From Rossellomorea vietnamensis NBRC 101237 (lineage in GTDB: Bacteria; Bacillota; Bacilli; Bacillales; Bacillaceae_B): a DNA stretch of 33,645 nt. Location: assembly GCF_001591825.1 (NCBI RefSeq), contig NZ_BCVQ01000043.1, forward strand, positions 1 through 33,645. Reading direction: 5' to 3'. Below the pieces are notes generated by a model. The model saw only the letters and a program-made list of their open reading frames with translations, was not told where the DNA came from and did no database searches. Position 1 is the first letter of the stretch, and every line of letters begins with the position of its first letter. Below are positions 32,089 to 33,645 of the stretch, piece by piece. Made by a program: the position numbers and the translations under genes.

Positions 32089-33279
32089 ATGGGTAAGGAA
32101 AAATTTGATCGTTCCAAGCAACATGCGAATATCGGTACAATCGGTCACGTTGACCATGGTAAAACAACTCTAACAGCTGCAATCACAACTACACTTCACA
32201 AGAAGTATGGTCGTGGAACTGCAATGGCTTATGACCAAATCGACGGTGCTCCAGAAGAAAGAGAACGTGGAATCACAATCTCAACTGCACACGTTGAGTA
32301 CGAAACTGATACTCGTCACTATGCACACGTTGACTGCCCAGGACATGCTGACTATGTTAAGAACATGATCACTGGTGCAGCACAAATGGATGGTGGGATC
32401 CTAGTAGTATCTGCTGCTGACGGCCCAATGCCACAAACTCGTGAGCACATCCTTCTTTCTCGTCAAGTAGGTGTTCCATACCTAGTTGTATTCATGAACA
32501 AATGTGACATGGTAGACGACGAAGAACTACTTGAATTAGTAGAAATGGAAGTTCGTGACCTTCTTTCTGAGTACGATTTCCCTGGCGATGACGTACCAGT
32601 AATCAAAGGTTCTGCTCTTAAAGCTCTTGAAGGAGATGCTGAGTGGGAAGCGAAAATCTTCGAACTTATGGAAGCTGTAGATAGCTACATCCCAACTCCA
32701 GAGCGTGACACTGACAAGCCATTCATGATGCCTGTTGAGGACGTATTCTCAATCACAGGTCGTGGAACAGTTGCTACTGGTCGTGTTGAGCGTGGACAAG
32801 TTAAAGTTGGAGACACTATCGACATCATCGGTCTTTCTGAAGAGCCTAAATCTACAACTGTAACAGGTGTAGAAATGTTCCGTAAGCTTCTTGACTATGC
32901 TGAAGCTGGAGATAACATCGGTGCACTACTTCGTGGTGTAGCTCGTGAAGATATCCAACGTGGACAAGTACTTGCTAAGCCAGGTACAATCACTCCACAC
33001 ACAAAGTTCAAAGCAGAAGTTTATGTTCTTTCTAAAGAAGAAGGTGGACGTCACACTCCATTCTTCACTAACTACCGCCCACAGTTCTACTTCCGTACAA
33101 CTGACGTAACTGGTATCTGTAACCTTCCTGAAGGTGTAGAAATGGTTATGCCTGGCGATAACATCGAAATGACTGTTGAGCTTATCGCTCCAATCGCTAT
33201 CGAAGAAGGTACTAAGTTCTCTATCCGTGAGGGTGGACGTACTGTAGGTGCTGGAGTAGTAGCTACAATCACTGAGTAA
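32089..33279 (+). CDS. tuf: Elongation factor Tu
   Basis: A 396-residue GTPase that delivers aminoacyl-t[11 protein letters not shown] is at 19-26, DCPGH at 82-86 (H86 the catalytic histidine) and NKCD at 137-140. Domain 2 and 3 segments ([36 protein letters not shown]) are complete. AAAGGAGG at 32073-32080 precedes ATG 32089; the open frame upstream to 32005 covers the leader hairpin and is not coding. Codon bias is extreme, as expected for a very highly expressed gene. Confidence 0.98.
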   Translation: MGKEKFDRSKQHANIGTIGHVDHGKTTLTAAITTTLHKKYGRGTAMAYDQIDGAPEERERGITISTAHVEYETDTRHYAHVDCPGHADYVKNMITGAAQMDGGILVVSAADGPMPQTREHILLSRQVGVPYLVVFMNKCDMVDDEELLELVEMEVRDLLSEYDFPGDDVPVIKGSALKALEGDAEWEAKIFELMEAVDSYIPTPERDTDKPFMMPVEDVFSITGRGTVATGRVERGQVKVGDTIDIIGLSEEPKSTTVTGVEMFRKLLDYAEAGDNIGALLRGVAREDIQRGQVLAKPGTITPHTKFKAEVYVLSKEEGGRHTPFFTNYRPQFYFRTTDVTGICNLPEGVEMVMPGDNIEMTVELIAPIAIEEGTKFSIREGGRTVGAGVVATITE

Positions 33280-33290
33280 TCATTGATATT

Positions 33291-33325
33291 AAAAACAGAT
33301 GGACTACGTGTCCATCTGTTTTTTT
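33291..33325 (+). terminator. Strong terminator after tuf
   Basis: A perfect 14-bp stem (33291-33304 with 33310-33323) with a 5-nt loop and seven T residues (33319-33325). The A-run on the left arm makes it able to act in both directions. Confidence 0.93.
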
Positions 33326-33417
33326 GTGCGCATTTATTGTGAGTTGGAAGATAATGACTTGGACATAGAGATTTGGACTGGTTCTATAAGTGCAAAAATA
33401 TATCACTTTTGTACGCC

Positions 33418-33488
33418 GCTGTTGATTTCCGTGCAAGACTCCGCTTTCCTCGGGCGAAAGGCGAGCCTCCTCGTCGCTATCGCTGAGG
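33418..33488. repeat. Truncated dispersed-repeat-like element
   Basis: The segment is locally much richer in GC than its flanks. It includes GTTGATTTCCG followed by CTCCGCTTTCC, CGGGCG and GAGCCTCCTCGTCGCT. This order of short blocks resembles the left half of an intergenic repeat I recall from many Bacillaceae genomes. The complementary right half is absent, and AT-rich unrelated sequence begins near 33489. Identification is from memory and not verified. Confidence 0.5.
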
Positions 33489-33533
33489 CCACTGATAATA
33501 TACCGATTATTTGATTTGTAAAAGTCAAGTCCT

Positions 33534-33645
33534 TTATATTGTGTAAATTCCATACTTGTCTTTCTTAACTGTAAATTGAATATAGGTATTCCATTCAACA
33601 TTTTTTTGCGAAACTTCCATAATTAATTTATTCATAGCCAGGGCA
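33534..33645 (-). CDS. Possible C-terminal fragment of an unrecognised minus-strand gene
   Basis: On the minus strand a frame is open from the window end to a TAA at 33534-33536. Its visible part reads ...MNKLIMEVSQKNVEWNTY then IQFTVKKDKYGIYTI. An ATG lies within the frame, but the true start may be outside the window. The composition looks protein-like, but 37 codons of AT-rich sequence can arise by chance, and I recognise no family. If real, it converges on tuf. Confidence 0.25.
   Translation of the reverse strand, partial: ALAMNKLIMEVSQKNVEWNTYIQFTVKKDKYGIYTI

Larger units (their letters stand above)
33326..33645. other. AT-rich tail beyond tuf, without a confirmed gene
   Basis: This stretch does not hold rpsJ or the S10 operon that commonly follows. 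It contains an imperfect 8-bp inverted repeat (33390-33397 with 33407-33414), the half-length repeat at 33418-33488, and a short open minus-strand frame at the edge. No + strand gene with a credible SD is seen. Confidence 0.6.

Noticed and set aside
33269..33601. Minus-strand frame of 110 codons across the tuf terminator and the repeat
   Set aside because: It runs through the terminator stem and the GC-rich repeat, lacks an SD and shows no recognisable domain.

Overview
This window is a housekeeping segment from a low- to mid-GC Bacillota genome, almost certainly a Bacillaceae relative of Bacillus subtilis. The evidence is the gene order (ctsR-mcsA-mcsB-clpC-radA-disA-yacL-ispD-ispF-gltX-cysE-cysS-mrnC-rlmB-rae1-sigH-rpmG-secE-nusG-rplK-rplA-rplJ-rplL-ybxB-rpoB-rpoC-ybxF-rpsL-rpsG-fusA-tuf). 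Protein lengths and N-termini match B. subtilis family members, and purine-rich Shine-Dalgarno (SD) sites and TTG/GTG starts are typical. Every confidently called gene is on the + strand. I see no rRNA or tRNA gene, insertion sequence, CRISPR array, phage gene or origin. The genus cannot be fixed from sequence reading alone.

Layout. (1) 1-4894: class III heat-shock operon, with a sigma-A promoter overlapped by CtsR heptads, then ctsR-mcsA-mcsB-clpC and a terminator. (2) 4907-5050: a long palindromic intergenic repeat, followed by radA-disA, yacL, and the isoprenoid pair ispD-ispF. (3) 10241-15754: gltX, then a cysteine T-box riboswitch controlling a tightly overlapping cysE-cysS-mrnC-rlmB-rae1 run. 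(4) 15759-17625: sigH, rpmG, secE, nusG. (5) 17637-20256: ribosomal stalk genes rplK-rplA and rplJ-rplL, the latter with an L10 leader attenuator, closed by a terminator. (6) 20335-28448: ybxB, then rpoB-rpoC. (7) 28469-33325: str-operon genes ybxF-rpsL-rpsG-fusA-tuf and a strong terminator. (8) 33326-33645: AT-rich tail with a half-length repeat and a possible minus-strand gene fragment running off the window.

Together the genes link protein quality control (CtsR/McsAB/ClpC), DNA-damage surveillance (RadA, DisA with c-di-AMP), isoprenoid precursor synthesis, Glu/Cys tRNA charging, cysteine synthesis, rRNA maturation, entry into sporulation (SigH), protein export (SecE), RNA polymerase and translation factors.

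The coding content is ordinary and I found no undescribed protein system. Most of the interest lies between genes: two dispersed-repeat-like elements, a palindrome over the nusG promoter followed by a terminator-like hairpin, an unusually distant nusG SD bridged by a small hairpin, related stem motifs before both rplK and rplA, and a hairpin terminator inside the rpoB leader.
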